This document shows, in pieces, positions 35,018 through 44,921 of a stretch of DNA of 64,000 bases. The stretch is from an uncultured Saprospiraceae bacterium. Its GTDB lineage: Bacteria; Bacteroidota; Bacteroidia; Chitinophagales; Saprospiraceae. The notes under the pieces are model-generated. The model saw only the letters and a program-made list of their open reading frames with translations. It did not search any database and had not been told where the DNA came from. The translations under genes were made by a program, and so were the position numbers. The stretch spans positions 62,001 through 126,000 of the forward strand of contig CALLPN010000002.1 of assembly GCA_938015435.1 (NCBI GenBank), given 5' to 3'. Position 1 is the first letter of the stretch; every line of letters starts with the position of its first letter.

Positions 35018-35150
35018 TAGACATACGAGAACCACTTAAAGGTGTAACTCATGTTAGACATACTATAGAAAGATCAAACTGGTCGTCTATCGTAACAATA
35101 AGTAAATCAACTGACGATTTTCTAATCGATCAGCAGTACAATACAACACT

Positions 35151-36149
35151 ATGTCTCATCAAAACTTCATAGACTATGTTAAGATGCACATCAAATCTGG
35201 AAACGGAGGTGCTGGATCTAACTATATGTTTCGTGACAACTATACAGCTAAAGGTGGACCTGACGGTGGTGATGGTGGACGAGGTGGCGATGTCATTCTG
35301 AGAGGAAACAAACAGTTATGGACACTTCTCAATCTTAGATACCGTAAGCACGTCAAAGCAGGTCATGGAGGTCATGGAGGTAAATCACGTAGCTTTGGAG
35401 CTGCTGGAGAAGACGTTATACTAGAGGTACCTCTTGGTACTGTAGCTAAAGATTTTGAAACTGGTGAAGTACACTTTGAAATTACTGAGGATGGCGAAGA
35501 GCAAATAATCATGCTCGGAGGTAAAGGAGGTAGAGGAAATGTCCACTTCAAATCATCAACAAATCAAAATCCAAATTACTGTCAGCCTGGACAAAATGGT
35601 GAAGAATCATGGAAAGTACTAGAACTTAAAGTACTGGCAGATGTAGGTCTTGTAGGATTCCCAAATGCTGGTAAGTCTACCCTACTTTCTGTAATCACAG
35701 CTGCCAAACCCAAAATTGCTAGCTACGCATTTACCACATTAGTGCCAAATCTAGGTATCGTATCTTACAGAGACAGACGATCATTTGTAATGGCCGATAT
35801 TCCAGGTATCATAGAAGATGCCCATCAAGGAAAAGGTATCGGACATCGATTTTTAAGACATATAGAGCGCAATGCATGTCTGCTATTTATGATACCAGCA
35901 GATAGCGAGGATATCAATAAAGAATATAAAATCTTACTTAACGAGCTAGAGCAATACAATCAAGAACTACTTCATAAGCCTAGATTAATCGCTATCACTA
36001 AATCTGATATGCTAGATGATGATCTCAAAGCTCTAATGGATGAAGAGATCAAAATAGATGCTCCATATATGTACATATCATCTGTTGCAATGCAAGGCAT
36101 CGATGAATTAAAGGATGAACTTTGGAAGTTAATGAATGAGGGTATGTAA
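35151..36149 (+). CDS. obgE: GTPase Obg
   Basis: A 332-residue GTPase in 50S subunit assembly and stress control. It has the Gly-rich Obg fold (1-157, with [14 protein letters not shown]) and the G domain with P-loop [12 protein letters not shown], switch/G3 DIPGIIED and G4 TKSD. Full length without the C-terminal OCT domain that some species have. Start at ATG 35151 is the normal family start. It lies 133 bp after adk. Confidence 0.95.
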   Translation: MSHQNFIDYVKMHIKSGNGGAGSNYMFRDNYTAKGGPDGGDGGRGGDVILRGNKQLWTLLNLRYRKHVKAGHGGHGGKSRSFGAAGEDVILEVPLGTVAKDFETGEVHFEITEDGEEQIIMLGGKGGRGNVHFKSSTNQNPNYCQPGQNGEESWKVLELKVLADVGLVGFPNAGKSTLLSVITAAKPKIASYAFTTLVPNLGIVSYRDRRSFVMADIPGIIEDAHQGKGIGHRFLRHIERNACLLFMIPADSEDINKEYKILLNELEQYNQELLHKPRLIAITKSDMLDDDLKALMDEEIKIDAPYMYISSVAMQGIDELKDELWKLMNEGM

Positions 36150-36250
36150 AGTATTCGATGGTTTTATGTCTTTAACTTTATGGGATTTTTTCTTAATTTA
36201 AATAAATTTCATATACTCCTAATCCCGAAAAATATATAAACTTCAATCCA

Positions 36251-37924
36251 TTAAAAACCCACATCTCCACTCCTAATTAAAGTCCCTTTTTCATCATAAT
36301 ACTCTCTTTTAATAGTAAAGTATTGTTCACAAGGGTCAGCTATATTTTTTCTCTCTTCTACCTCTTGCATAGTAGGATAATAGCTTATTGATTCTATAGA
36401 ACTATCTTTCCGATAGCGAATATGCTTTCCAACATTTCTCCCCATATTCATTTCTCCTTCATACAGCTTTTGGTCTGTTCCATAAAACATTTGAATATTA
36501 TAGCCATGTGAAAAGCCATTGACTTTTGGTGCGTTAGTAGATGTAGTATAAACAGTCGTTTCACGGCCATTCTTATAGATTGACTCTTGAATTATGTTTC
36601 CTTCTTTATCATACTCTATGTAAGTCCCATTTTTAGAACCATTTTTATATTCACAATGCTTCCTTACTACACCTTGAGAATCTATTTCTTGTTCTAATCC
36701 ATGCCTCTTGTCATTACGATAAGGAGTGTGTAATCTGCTACCATTATTATAATAATTTACCGACCACTCCAATTCAGAATCGACATTATAATAAAATTCA
36801 ATATCCAATTGGCTATTATAATATTGCCTCCAGATTCCTACTCTCCGTCCATTCTTAAGCACTCCCTTGTATCCTGGACCTGTTCTGCTTCCATATATAA
36901 TAGTTTTCGAAGCGTTAATTTCTGGATAATCATACTCTTCGACATCAACTATTTTACCTAATTTATTAAAGTATTTCCAGACACCTACTTTTTTACCACT
37001 AACATACTCTCCTTCAGCTAATGGGGAAAATGATGTGGAATCTCTCATATTAAAATAATACCCTTCTTTATAATGAATCCAATTCGACTTTCCCCTCTCA
37101 AAGTCTATATACTTTGTGGTATAAGTCTTCACTGTATCACCAGATTCATTCAACGAAGTATACTCAACTAACTTTGTTGTACTTTCAGGATACGTATATA
37201 CCATAAAGCTTCTTTGACTATATATTTCGTATTGAAGCAATCCATCTTTTGTACAACTTTCATAATCCAATATCTTAGTATATTCATCTAATAAGTACTT
37301 GTAGGTCTTTCCCTCTATCTTGCCCAATTTATAATCCATTTCAGCAAAGGTTCTAAGCCTATCCATTTCCCAATTATACCGAAAGTGAGTCCAAGTTCCA
37401 TGAGCTAAACCATCCTTAAATCTTGCTTCTGCATAAACATTACCTTGCGTCGATAAATTGATATTTCCTGAAAACTTATTGCCAACTAATTCAAAATACT
37501 GATTGATAATGTCTATTGATCGCTTTCCTTTAATCGTATCTTTAAGGGCACATGCCTCAGTTCTATTTTCCAATCGTCTTGAAAGATTATAGCATCCTGT
37601 GGTATGATATTTTTGATTTGCTCCTATCTCACTTATAATTAGCCATCGCTCTCCAGCAATTACTATATCACGACCAGTCATTGAACCATCTCCAGTATAT
37701 ATTTCGACAGTATCTGAAGGAACACCACGGTAAACATCTCGTACTATAGCTTTGGTATATCCTAGATTAGATGAAAGTATTTCACAAGTAAAAATATGGT
37801 GCTTAAGTTCTTCATTTGCTAAAACTTCAGTCAGATAATAATTAGGACCACTGCATGTAGATGCTATACCAAAGAATGAGTAGCCGATAAATAATAAACT
37901 TACTACAAATTTCTTCATTTTCAC
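36251..37924 (-). CDS. Secreted MORN-repeat protein
   Basis: A 557-residue exported protein (signal peptide to about GIAST22). The N-terminal part (25-130) holds four Cys and strands that resemble an NTR-like domain. The remainder has MORN-type repeats: EARFKDGLAHGTWTHFRYN, EGEYVSGKKVGVWKYFNKLG, GVLKNGRRVGIWRQYYN, CEYKNGSKNGTYIEYDKEGN. MORN repeats often bind lipid or protein; some such proteins are annotated as antitoxin YwqK, but no toxin is nearby. MATE transporter lies just upstream (18-bp gap) and the two may share a transcript. Confidence 0.8.
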   Translation of the reverse strand: MKMKKFVVSLLFIGYSFFGIASTCSGPNYYLTEVLANEELKHHIFTCEILSSNLGYTKAIVRDVYRGVPSDTVEIYTGDGSMTGRDIVIAGERWLIISEIGANQKYHTTGCYNLSRRLENRTEACALKDTIKGKRSIDIINQYFELVGNKFSGNINLSTQGNVYAEARFKDGLAHGTWTHFRYNWEMDRLRTFAEMDYKLGKIEGKTYKYLLDEYTKILDYESCTKDGLLQYEIYSQRSFMVYTYPESTTKLVEYTSLNESGDTVKTYTTKYIDFERGKSNWIHYKEGYYFNMRDSTSFSPLAEGEYVSGKKVGVWKYFNKLGKIVDVEEYDYPEINASKTIIYGSRTGPGYKGVLKNGRRVGIWRQYYNSQLDIEFYYNVDSELEWSVNYYNNGSRLHTPYRNDKRHGLEQEIDSQGVVRKHCEYKNGSKNGTYIEYDKEGNIIQESIYKNGRETTVYTTSTNAPKVNGFSHGYNIQMFYGTDQKLYEGEMNMGRNVGKHIRYRKDSSIESISYYPTMQEVEERKNIADPCEQYFTIKREYYDEKGTLIRSGDVGF

Positions 37925-37942
37925 ATTCCATTTATTCAGAAT

Positions 37943-39235
37943 CTAAGTATCAACTTTCCTCCAATAGATTGTCAATAATACTCCTCTCACAATCAAAAAA
38001 CTAAACATAGCTAACCATAAACCTTGCAATGGATCTTCCATTTCTATAAAATGATACAAGCCCAAGAATACTATCACCGCGACTATCATACTATCTCGCA
38101 TCTGTCTACTGGCCAATAGGCCAATAAAGACACCATCCCATATATAACATGCAAATGCAATAATCGGAAAGACTACCATCCATATTTTGTATCGAAGAGC
38201 AAAATCGATTACATCTTGATCACTAGAGAATAGATGAAGTAATACATCGTAATACATAAAATAAAATAAGGAATATGCAATCGCTAATATCAAACCCCAT
38301 AGAAAAGATAGCTTGACTGATCTACTTAAACTCAAATTGTCATTGGCGCCTTTGTACTTCCCTACCATACTCTCTGCGGCATAAGCAAATCCATCTATAC
38401 CGTAACTCATCCAATTGACAAACTGAAGTAATATAGCATTAGCCGCCAATGCCAATGCACCAGCTATAGACGACTCTCTATAGAAATATGCAAACACGAA
38501 AGTGAGGCAAACTGTACGTATAAATAGATTACTATTTACTTTGAAAAAATCAACCAACTCACTGAATTTCGAAGCCGCTTTGATTAATTCTAAATGAAGA
38601 TATTGGCGATAATTATAAGCTACAGCTGCAAAGCAAAGTAATACGCCAGTATACTGAGCGATGACAGTCCCTAGCGCTACACCTTTGATATCCATTCCGT
38701 ATTGATGGACTAACAAATAGCTAACTATAATATTGACAATATTGATTATAATAGTAATCATCATTGGATATATAGCATTCTGTAATCCAAAAAACCAACC
38801 CATCATTACGTACATCAACATAGTAGCGGGTGCCGCCCACATACGCATTGTGAAATACTCAACGATCAAAGGTGCATGAGTATCCTGAACTGAAAAAAAC
38901 CATGATGCTGCTTGTAACAACCAACCCTGTGTTAGAAAAATTGTAATAGCCAGCAACAGCGCTAAAAGCATACCTCTCACTAAAGTCACTCCCACCTTAT
39001 AATCATCTTGTGCACCATATGCCTGCGCGGTCAATCCAGTAGTTCCCATTCTGAGAAAACCAAAATTCCAATAGACAAAATTAAAGATCATACCCCCTAA
39101 GCCTATTGCACCTAAATGCAATGCTGAGAGCTGACCCATCAAAATAGTATCTACTGTCGATAACAGTGGGATAGAGATATTACTAACGATATTGGGTATC
39201 GCTAGTTTGAGTATTTCTTTGTGCGAAGCTGACAT
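37943..39235 (-). CDS. MATE family efflux transporter
   Basis: A 430-residue inner-membrane protein with twelve hydrophobic helices in two bundles. The start ILKLAIPNIVSNISIPLLSTVDTILMGQL and later WGLILAIAYSLF and VFPIIAFACYIWDGVFIGL are typical of the DinF-like MATE branch. It exports cationic drugs or metabolites using a Na+ or H+ gradient; the substrate is unknown. The first 27 codons and start region have two decayed copies further right (40914-40992 and 42817-42916). Confidence 0.88.
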   Translation of the reverse strand: MSASHKEILKLAIPNIVSNISIPLLSTVDTILMGQLSALHLGAIGLGGMIFNFVYWNFGFLRMGTTGLTAQAYGAQDDYKVGVTLVRGMLLALLLAITIFLTQGWLLQAASWFFSVQDTHAPLIVEYFTMRMWAAPATMLMYVMMGWFFGLQNAIYPMMITIIINIVNIIVSYLLVHQYGMDIKGVALGTVIAQYTGVLLCFAAVAYNYRQYLHLELIKAASKFSELVDFFKVNSNLFIRTVCLTFVFAYFYRESSIAGALALAANAILLQFVNWMSYGIDGFAYAAESMVGKYKGANDNLSLSRSVKLSFLWGLILAIAYSLFYFMYYDVLLHLFSSDQDVIDFALRYKIWMVVFPIIAFACYIWDGVFIGLLASRQMRDSMIVAVIVFLGLYHFIEMEDPLQGLWLAMFSFLIVRGVLLTIYWRKVDT

Positions 39236-39294
39236 GGCTCAAAGGTAGCCATTTGTAACTTGAAGCAAGTTTAGAATCCACTGATAAAAAAGCC

Positions 39295-40503
39295 TTAAAG
39301 TTTGACATGAATAATATACACAAATCGATTGTATTCATTAGCGATAACACTCCCCTCTACTTCCACAGTGTTGTAGTCCTCTATATCAATATTATCTATT
39401 GATGCTTCTTTCATTAGAGGTAGAAGGTTGTTACTCTTTATTGCATAGTTAACGAGATCTGTAGTACTATCTCGATAACCACTACTAACTACACCAATTA
39501 CATTTCCATAATTATCAAACAAAGGTCCACCGCTATTTCCACCTGTTATTGGAGCACTAATTTGATACATAGTATTATCATCACCAAAACCACTAGTGGC
39601 ATTAATAATCCCTTCTGTAATCTTAGCCGTGCTACCCAAAATACTTTGCTTTGGGTAACCTACAACAAATATATCTTTGCCACTAATTGCTTCTTTCATT
39701 TTTATACGATATGGAATATTACCCAAGTTCTTATTCACTTTCAATATTGCCAAATCACTTTCTTTATCAAAGGCTATAACTTTTGCCGTTAGCTTCTCAT
39801 CCATATTTCCATTTACACCCAAAACTTTTATACCTTTCTCATTTTCTATCACATGATAATTTGTCACGATATACCCTTCTTCTGATATTGCAAAACCTGT
39901 ACCTTGTGAACTATCCGCTTTCTTAGGTTTGGCTACTGAAATATAGCTACTCCCTTCTTCGTAATTTGACATAGACCACCCTTCTTCTTTAGAGAAAAAT
40001 TCATTTAGTCCTATGCTCAATTTAGCGTACACACCTTTTCTATTTAACCTTGGATTATCAGAATCAGGATTACCACTATAACCCAATTCAATATTTGCTA
40101 ATGCCGTATTAAATTTGACATAGGCTTCGTAACCAAAAGCTCCGTTGACTTTATCATTATCTAATCTGTCAAATAAATTGTACGTACCATTTACATTTAA
40201 TGTAGTTGTAGCGAATTTCATATGATGAAGTGGTATTCCAAGTCCCATCTTTCCCGTCACGTACAAATTCCTTATTGTCTTTAAAGAATCTCCTAAGGTT
40301 GAGGAAATATCTACACTAGAGTTAAATATTCTATATCTATAACCATTGCTTATGTGTAGAATATTTTCATCGTTCCCCGCATTTTTACTAATTCCAACAT
40401 TCAATCCTCTACTTCCCATATTACTATATTCTGATTTAAGAATACTCTGAGAAAATATTAATGACGAACATAACATTGAAACTAAAAATAATACACACTT
40501 CAT
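39295..40503 (-). CDS. Exported trypsin-like (HtrA-type) serine protease without PDZ domain
   Basis: A 402-residue protein with a signal peptide (to about FSQS20). Residues 21-180 are strand-rich and unlike any common domain, perhaps half a beta-barrel or a new sensor domain. A serine protease domain follows with complete triad: His217 (VTNYHVIE), Asp250 (ESDLAIL), Ser324 (GGNSGGPLFD). No PDZ domain follows; the last 70 residues are short and end in strands. This is gene one of three unrelated exported-protein genes lying between the MATE and ddl genes. Confidence 0.82.
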   Translation of the reverse strand: MKCVLFLVSMLCSSLIFSQSILKSEYSNMGSRGLNVGISKNAGNDENILHISNGYRYRIFNSSVDISSTLGDSLKTIRNLYVTGKMGLGIPLHHMKFATTTLNVNGTYNLFDRLDNDKVNGAFGYEAYVKFNTALANIELGYSGNPDSDNPRLNRKGVYAKLSIGLNEFFSKEEGWSMSNYEEGSSYISVAKPKKADSSQGTGFAISEEGYIVTNYHVIENEKGIKVLGVNGNMDEKLTAKVIAFDKESDLAILKVNKNLGNIPYRIKMKEAISGKDIFVVGYPKQSILGSTAKITEGIINATSGFGDDNTMYQISAPITGGNSGGPLFDNYGNVIGVVSSGYRDSTTDLVNYAIKSNNLLPLMKEASIDNIDIEDYNTVEVEGSVIANEYNRFVYIIHVKL

Positions 40504-40861
40504 ACCTAATTATTTTATTGTAAAAGAATAATTGCATTCACATGGAGATGCATTCATCCACAAAATAACAAATATTCCATTTTAAAAATACTCAACTAAC
40601 AATTAAGTCTATAACAGAATGAAACTTAAAATAGTAGAATCAAGGTCTAACTAGGAAATAGTAGAAATATCTTTACCCTCTAAAATGTTGATCTTCTAAT
40701 AGAACAACATATAATTTAAAGCCATTCGTCCAATAGTTACAAATATCCTTAGAGTTATCTCCTTAGTATTATACTTCCAAAATCCTTCAACAAGCAAATG
40801 ATGAACTGTATTTTAGTAGATTACAAATGAGTCATTGAATACATTGAGCGTTGAACGATCG
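40504..40861. other. Spacer upstream of the protease gene
   Basis: No gene seen. It corresponds in position to the 318- and 332-bp upstream regions of the next two exported-protein genes (ATG to the GATCTC of the ddl-like remnant), but only weak similarity (such as CTAATTATTTTA near 40506 and 44648) is visible. Confidence 0.4.
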
Positions 40862-41004
40862 TAGTATAAGTATAAAAAAGACGATAGAAAGATCTCATTT
40901 GCTGGTGGATATCCCACTGTAGAAAGCAGTGTAATCGAGATTACTTTAACGATAATGGTTATTGCAAATCTGAAAATTTATTTTACGAAGCCAATAATTT
41001 ATAA
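40862..41004. pseudogene. Decayed ddl'/MATE' joint, copy 1
   Basis: About 40872-40905 matches the start of the ddl gene in plus orientation (the 16-bp AGATCTCATTTGCTGG is identical to 44974-44989). From about 40914 to 40992 the DNA matches the 5' end of the MATE gene in its minus orientation (ACTGTaGAaAgCAGTG, TTACT..AACGATAaTGG, CGAAGC aligned with 39153-39230), at roughly 70% identity with small gaps. Start codons are lost. Junction sequence ATATCCC lies between the two parts. Confidence 0.6.
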
Positions 41005-41128
41005 TCCACAAATTGCATCTTTTCCGAAATCAATCCGCAAATTATGTCATATCGAGTTGCAAATCCACACTAACATCCACTATCAATGGACTTAAGCCTT
41101 CATATATTTATATTTGACTCTAAGCTGA

Positions 41129-42475
41129 TTATTCAGTTTTTATAACTTGTTCATACACTTGTACCGATACTGGCCGGCCTCTATTTTTACCTACTTTATA
41201 TTTTGGTAAATTCTCGCTAAAAACTTTAATGAAATAATTTTCAAATTTCTCATTTTCAACCTTGTCTCCTACAGGATAAGAGTAAACATTACCGCTCTTT
41301 GATCTAGGACCTTGATAATTTTGAGAGATTCTAAAATTTTCAACTTTACTATCCTTGGTTACTATGAATTCAAACTTAACTTTGAACAATCTCTTTGGAA
41401 ATTTATCAATTAATTTCTGCGTAAGCTTGTCAAAATATTTTTTATCAATAAGCTTAGGCATCTCTTCAACTACTTTATGAATTTCGTTCTCGTCTACCTT
41501 GTCTGTCTTTTTCATAGCAAGTCGAAACATTTCTTCCATTTCCCTACGAATAGAATCTTTCTGTGCAGGCGTTCTAGCTGCTATTTTTCTTTCCTTTTCC
41601 TGTGATTCTAACTTCTCTAATTTAAATAATTCCATAGCAACACTATCTAAATTTTCTGATTTAATTGAAAACAGATAAGTAACATCTTTCTTGGACCAAT
41701 AGCCTTTTTTATTTATAGTCCATCCCTCAATATCATCAAGGCATTTTGTCAAAATTTGATTCAACTTATAATCAATACTCAATAGGGTCCGTTTTAATGA
41801 AATATGATTTACAGAAGCAATTCCCTTATCGTCAAATTCAAATACAATCGAAACTACATTCAATGATTCTAGAACTTCCGAAGGAACACAATCAATAAAA
41901 TAATTCCGGATGTATCGTTCCGTTTCATCAGACTTCGCACTTTTTCCATTTAAAAATACAGAGTTATTACCATTTGACAGAAAAGCAGAATGTTCAACTA
42001 ATCTAACTTTAGATGTCTTATAGTTTTTTAACGGCTTAATATGCCTCAACATCTCATTTACAACTTCAGTGATTTTTTCGATATTTTCTGTATACTTCCA
42101 ATATCGAATATAGACCCGATCAGTTTTTTTAGGCTTATCAAAATAATTTCCGTCTATCCACACTCCCGTCTCGTCAATATTCTTTTGATCAGAAATTATT
42201 TTAATACCACAAACAATATTGTCTTTATCTGAGACCACCTGAATTGTATCGATATCGGCGAACTTTCCTCTATACTCATCAAGTACAACATAACCACTAA
42301 ATCTATTATTTCTCTGAGAAGTAAGAAGAAATTCCTCAGCAATAGTATCGAGTTGAATATTTACTATTTGGTAATTGAGGGAATCATAGTCTGTTGTTGG
42401 AAATGATAAATTGACTGATTGCGCATCACAGAAAAATGTTTGAACCAATAGATAAAATATAATTATTCCTTTCAT
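41129..42475 (-). CDS. Exported protein of unknown function
   Basis: A 448-residue protein when started at ATG 42475, which gives a good signal peptide (MKGIIIFYLLVQTFFCDAQS); an upstream ATG at 42523 would bury it behind 16 polar residues. The body is rich in Lys, Glu, Asp and Ile with alternating strands and helices. The segment YIRNYFIDCVPSEVLESLNVVSIVF and the end (LFKVKFEFIVTKDSKVENFRIS) resemble TonB-like C-terminal strands, but not clearly. Second of the three exported-protein genes in the MATE-ddl interval. Confidence 0.65.
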   Translation of the reverse strand: MKGIIIFYLLVQTFFCDAQSVNLSFPTTDYDSLNYQIVNIQLDTIAEEFLLTSQRNNRFSGYVVLDEYRGKFADIDTIQVVSDKDNIVCGIKIISDQKNIDETGVWIDGNYFDKPKKTDRVYIRYWKYTENIEKITEVVNEMLRHIKPLKNYKTSKVRLVEHSAFLSNGNNSVFLNGKSAKSDETERYIRNYFIDCVPSEVLESLNVVSIVFEFDDKGIASVNHISLKRTLLSIDYKLNQILTKCLDDIEGWTINKKGYWSKKDVTYLFSIKSENLDSVAMELFKLEKLESQEKERKIAARTPAQKDSIRREMEEMFRLAMKKTDKVDENEIHKVVEEMPKLIDKKYFDKLTQKLIDKFPKRLFKVKFEFIVTKDSKVENFRISQNYQGPRSKSGNVYSYPVGDKVENEKFENYFIKVFSENLPKYKVGKNRGRPVSVQVYEQVIKTE

Positions 42476-42677
42476 ATCATTTTTTTTTGCATCATTAATT
42501 ATCGTTGCATTATTACTCTTCAAATATAATAATGTTTACCCTTATCTTATGGAAGATCCGAATTAAATCACGAATACGTAATATTACGTATCTTCCTCTT
42601 AATCATGGGACCATTTTAAACATTCCTCTTATTGTACTTTTAATTTCAGTCAAGCAACTAACCATGAAGCACATATT

Positions 42678-42930
42678 ATACAATAATTCATTCGAACTGA
42701 TCAATTATTATAAGTAAAGAGCTAATTACCGCTAGATTTAAAGAAAATCAAAATAGAGTGTTTTTTGGTAGAGCGTCGCAGAAGAAAGAAGGATCTCATT
42801 TATCGAAATCCCTTTTCAATGTCGATAACAGAAGGATGAAGATATTACTAACAATATTGGGGATCGCCAGATTGAATATTTCATTATGAGAAGTTGACAT
42901 ATTACAAAGGTTGCTATTATGATGTTATGC
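42678..42930. pseudogene. Decayed ddl'/MATE' joint, copy 2
   Basis: 42678-42802 matches the ddl upstream region and first codons (44858-44983): GTAAAGAGCT, AATTAC, TTTTTTGG and GATCTCATTT are kept while the ATG is changed to TTT. From 42817 to 42916 it matches the 5' end of MATE in minus orientation (compare 39153-39255): TGTCGATAACAG, AGATATTACTAAC, ATATTGGG, TGACAT with the start codon CAT at 42898-42900 aligned to 39233-39235. Identity is roughly 75-80%. Reading frames are broken, so neither is a gene. Confidence 0.85.
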
Positions 42931-42984
42931 AACAGCTTTCATCACTAACCAATATATATCTTAAGTAAGAAACCTTCAACCAAA

Positions 42985-44643
42985 TCAATACTTTACAAAT
43001 TTCGCTGAATACTCTTTTTCCTGAGCTTCTACAATAATAAAATACACCCCAGAAGAAAAATCATTAACATCAAGTTGGATATATTCTTCATTGATCAATT
43101 CAGTGATAGATTTTACCAAAATTCGACTTCCTAGATAATTGAAAACTGAGACATTGACTTCACCAGTATAGCTAATTGGAATATTAAGAACATTAGATAC
43201 AGGGTTAGGAAAAACTTTTAATTCACCTATCTCAAATGAAGAAGACCTTCTTATAACTTTAATTTTGGAGCGATCACTTACCGACAAATAACTCATATCA
43301 ATTTTCGCATCATCTATAAGATATACATGAAGTTGCAGTCCATCAACATAACTATTTAAAAACGCTCCTTCTATAAATTTAAGCTCCCCACCTTTTTCGA
43401 CATAACACTTGGGCTGACCTTTGTTTTTTCTTTGGTTAAATGTAAAATTACCTCCAATCAATAAACTTGAATTCTCTTCAACATTAATGGTTGCGTCATC
43501 ATAGAGTGCTAGCATACCAATAGAATTTTTTCCAACTTGAAGTTCATCTTGCTGAATGTGTATTGAGCTACCATACTCTATTCTAATACATGCTTCTCTC
43601 GATTTCAATTCTATTTCAGAATCATTCCTAAAGAATAAATCCACATTGTTGCCACTTACTAATTCAACTATCTGTACGCACATTCCGTTATTATCGAATA
43701 TAAAATTTACATTGTGTCTAATAGAATCATCACCCTCGACTAACTCTCCTCTCAATTCTACGTAATCCTGAAGAAACACACTCATATAATCTTCAGAAAA
43801 CAAATTTATAGTTTGCTGAACATCTTGTTTTTCTTCTAGGATTACTTCTATATAATCTATATTATCACTGGATGGACAAGCTCCATTGTTGTGTTGAAGA
43901 ATCACTATTTCGTTCTGAAAAAGTTCTCCTAATTGTGCGCTGTAAGTATCGTCATCCACTCTATACAATTCTGAAACTGATATTTCATTTTCTATAGATG
44001 CACCCCACCAGTCTTCCCATACACCGAAAGAAGGCAAATACAATTTATTTTGAGTTCCTGGATCATCATCAATCACTATTTTTATCATTACATCTACCAA
44101 ATATTGCTCTTCGATATTTTGAGATACGAAGCAAGATTCGATTCCTTCACATTCTGGATAATAATATTCTCTCACTTTAGATTGATCATTCCCGTCTTCA
44201 TCTTTTGAATATTTCACTTTTAAACTCAACAACGTACAATCATCATTTGAACAATCATTGCCATCAAGTAAATCATGATTAGAGAATGGCATTCGCGAAA
44301 TTAGATAATGCAACTGGTTGGCAAGAATAGGATATTGCAAAGAATCCTGAAGTCTCAGTTTGACAAAAATCGGCTTAGTTATGTCTATATTTTCTAGACT
44401 AACATATTCATCCGGTCCTTCTTGTTCAACGACAAAACATTGAGTACTATCTATAGGACTATTAATTCCACCATCAAGAGTCTGAAAGATATTAAAGTCT
44501 CGTAATTGAGTAATGACTTGAGTAGAAGTAGGATCGAAATCACATATTCTATCTTCCATCTGATATGTTGAAGGCAACTGCCCCAGTAGCAATGAATGAA
44601 AACTAAAGAATAGTACTGCGTATATAAAAGATGATCTTTTCAT
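42985..44643 (-). CDS. Secreted protein with T9SS type A sorting domain
   Basis: A 552-residue exported protein (signal peptide to about LLGQL22). The body (30-470) holds Asp/Cys-rich strands of unknown fold, such as YYYPECEGIESCFVSQNIEE and EARIRIEYGS-like beta strands; a middle stretch has the sequence of a short repeated beta-prism or beta-helix (INVEENSSLLIGGNFTFNQRK). The last 75 residues (FEIGELKVFPNPVSNVLNIP to AKFVKY) are a type A T9SS sorting domain. Third of the exported-protein genes in the MATE-ddl interval. Role unknown. Confidence 0.8.
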   Translation of the reverse strand: MKRSSFIYAVLFFSFHSLLLGQLPSTYQMEDRICDFDPTSTQVITQLRDFNIFQTLDGGINSPIDSTQCFVVEQEGPDEYVSLENIDITKPIFVKLRLQDSLQYPILANQLHYLISRMPFSNHDLLDGNDCSNDDCTLLSLKVKYSKDEDGNDQSKVREYYYPECEGIESCFVSQNIEEQYLVDVMIKIVIDDDPGTQNKLYLPSFGVWEDWWGASIENEISVSELYRVDDDTYSAQLGELFQNEIVILQHNNGACPSSDNIDYIEVILEEKQDVQQTINLFSEDYMSVFLQDYVELRGELVEGDDSIRHNVNFIFDNNGMCVQIVELVSGNNVDLFFRNDSEIELKSREACIRIEYGSSIHIQQDELQVGKNSIGMLALYDDATINVEENSSLLIGGNFTFNQRKNKGQPKCYVEKGGELKFIEGAFLNSYVDGLQLHVYLIDDAKIDMSYLSVSDRSKIKVIRRSSSFEIGELKVFPNPVSNVLNIPISYTGEVNVSVFNYLGSRILVKSITELINEEYIQLDVNDFSSGVYFIIVEAQEKEYSAKFVKY

Positions 44644-44921
44644 GGTTCTAATTATTTTAATCCTTCTAAAGCTACGAATATCTACATGAGGGTTTTTAAT
44701 TTACTGTTAGAAAAGTCTCATTCGACACAACAGTATTTGGCAGTTTCTACTTGGAAACAAATAATCGCTAATCTCCAACGAATACTAATCAATTAATTAG
44801 TTATAAATAGCTTCCTATATATTTACTACAAATAGGTTAATCTTAAAGGGGGATAGAAACATAACAATTCACCATAATTGATTAATTTTGCTAATACGTA
44901 AAGAGCTGATTACTAGTAGAC

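Noticed and set aside
36251-37924. YwqK-type antitoxin
   Set aside because: The MORN repeats explain the similarity; the protein is exported and no toxin gene adjoins.
40862-42930. Insertion sequence or transposon between MATE and ddl
   Set aside because: No transposase gene or terminal inverted repeats; the repeats are pieces of neighbouring genes instead.
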